From Haliclystus octoradiatus (taxonomy: Eukaryota > Cnidaria > Staurozoa > Stauromedusae > Haliclystidae), in assembly GCA_916610825.1 (NCBI GenBank), contig OU744451.1, positions 12,611,520 to 12,675,519 of the forward strand: a stretch of DNA of 64,000 bases, given 5' to 3'. Every line of letters starts with the position of its first letter. Position 1 is the stretch's first letter. A model generated the notes under the pieces. It searched no databases. It had not been told where the DNA came from and was given only the letters and a program-made list of their open reading frames with translations. Made by a program: the position numbers and the translations under genes. Shown piece by piece: positions 63,874 to 64,000 of the stretch.

Positions 63874-64000
63874 TACCTGAAAAAATTACTCGATTCTGAT
63901 TGGCTTAGAGAAGTGCAATTTCGGGGTAATTCCTGTGCAAAAAGTTGAAATCAAATCTACTGCAGTGCAAAAAAATGAAATTCGAATATGATTGGCCGAT

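Overview
The window is nuclear DNA from an AT-rich metazoan genome, probably a marine invertebrate; the sequence does not fix the phylum. The evidence is three multi-exon animal genes with GT-AG introns whose phases join correctly, surrounded by LINEs, a Ty3/Gypsy element, a Penelope-like fragment, tRNA-derived SINEs and several MITE families. There are no bacterial operons, no CRISPR array and no functional tRNA or rRNA gene. All three genes are on the minus strand. (1) A ROCO protein kinase gene of the LRRK1/LRRK2 type runs from about 24.2 kb down past the left edge: ankyrin exons (23.8-9.3 kb), leucine-rich repeats (8.9-6.9 kb), Roc GTPase (6.25-2.9 kb) and the start of COR (1.4-1.5 kb); the kinase part lies outside. 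(2) A complete 7-exon SLC35F1/F2-like transporter gene lies at 33,467-37,203. (3) The ribosome biogenesis factor RPF2 runs from 42,828 to beyond 61,155; its first exon and one internal exon were not found. Most of the rest is mobile DNA. A 9-kb LRRK intron holds two LINEs, a 60/120-bp minisatellite and a Gypsy gag-protease remnant. Between LRRK and SLC35F lies a 6.34-kb nested inverted-repeat element (25,189-31,528) bounded by a perfect 8-bp target duplication and built from three nested modules, with the same 17-bp end motif occurring six times. The 10.5-kb RPF2 intron holds Gypsy pieces and a cluster of LINE copies, each carrying a (TAC)n tail and each starting directly at TAC repeats. One of those copies has the inverted 5' part expected from twin priming. 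The right end holds a Penelope-like GIY-YIG fragment, a hAT-like MITE inserted inside a mariner-like MITE, and a decayed LINE RT. The two strongest candidates for something undescribed are the (TAC)n-associated LINE cluster at 44.3-51.2 kb and the composite palindromic element at 25.2-31.5 kb. Exon boundaries were deduced by hand from splice signals, phase agreement and remembered family consensus; no alignment or database search was run.
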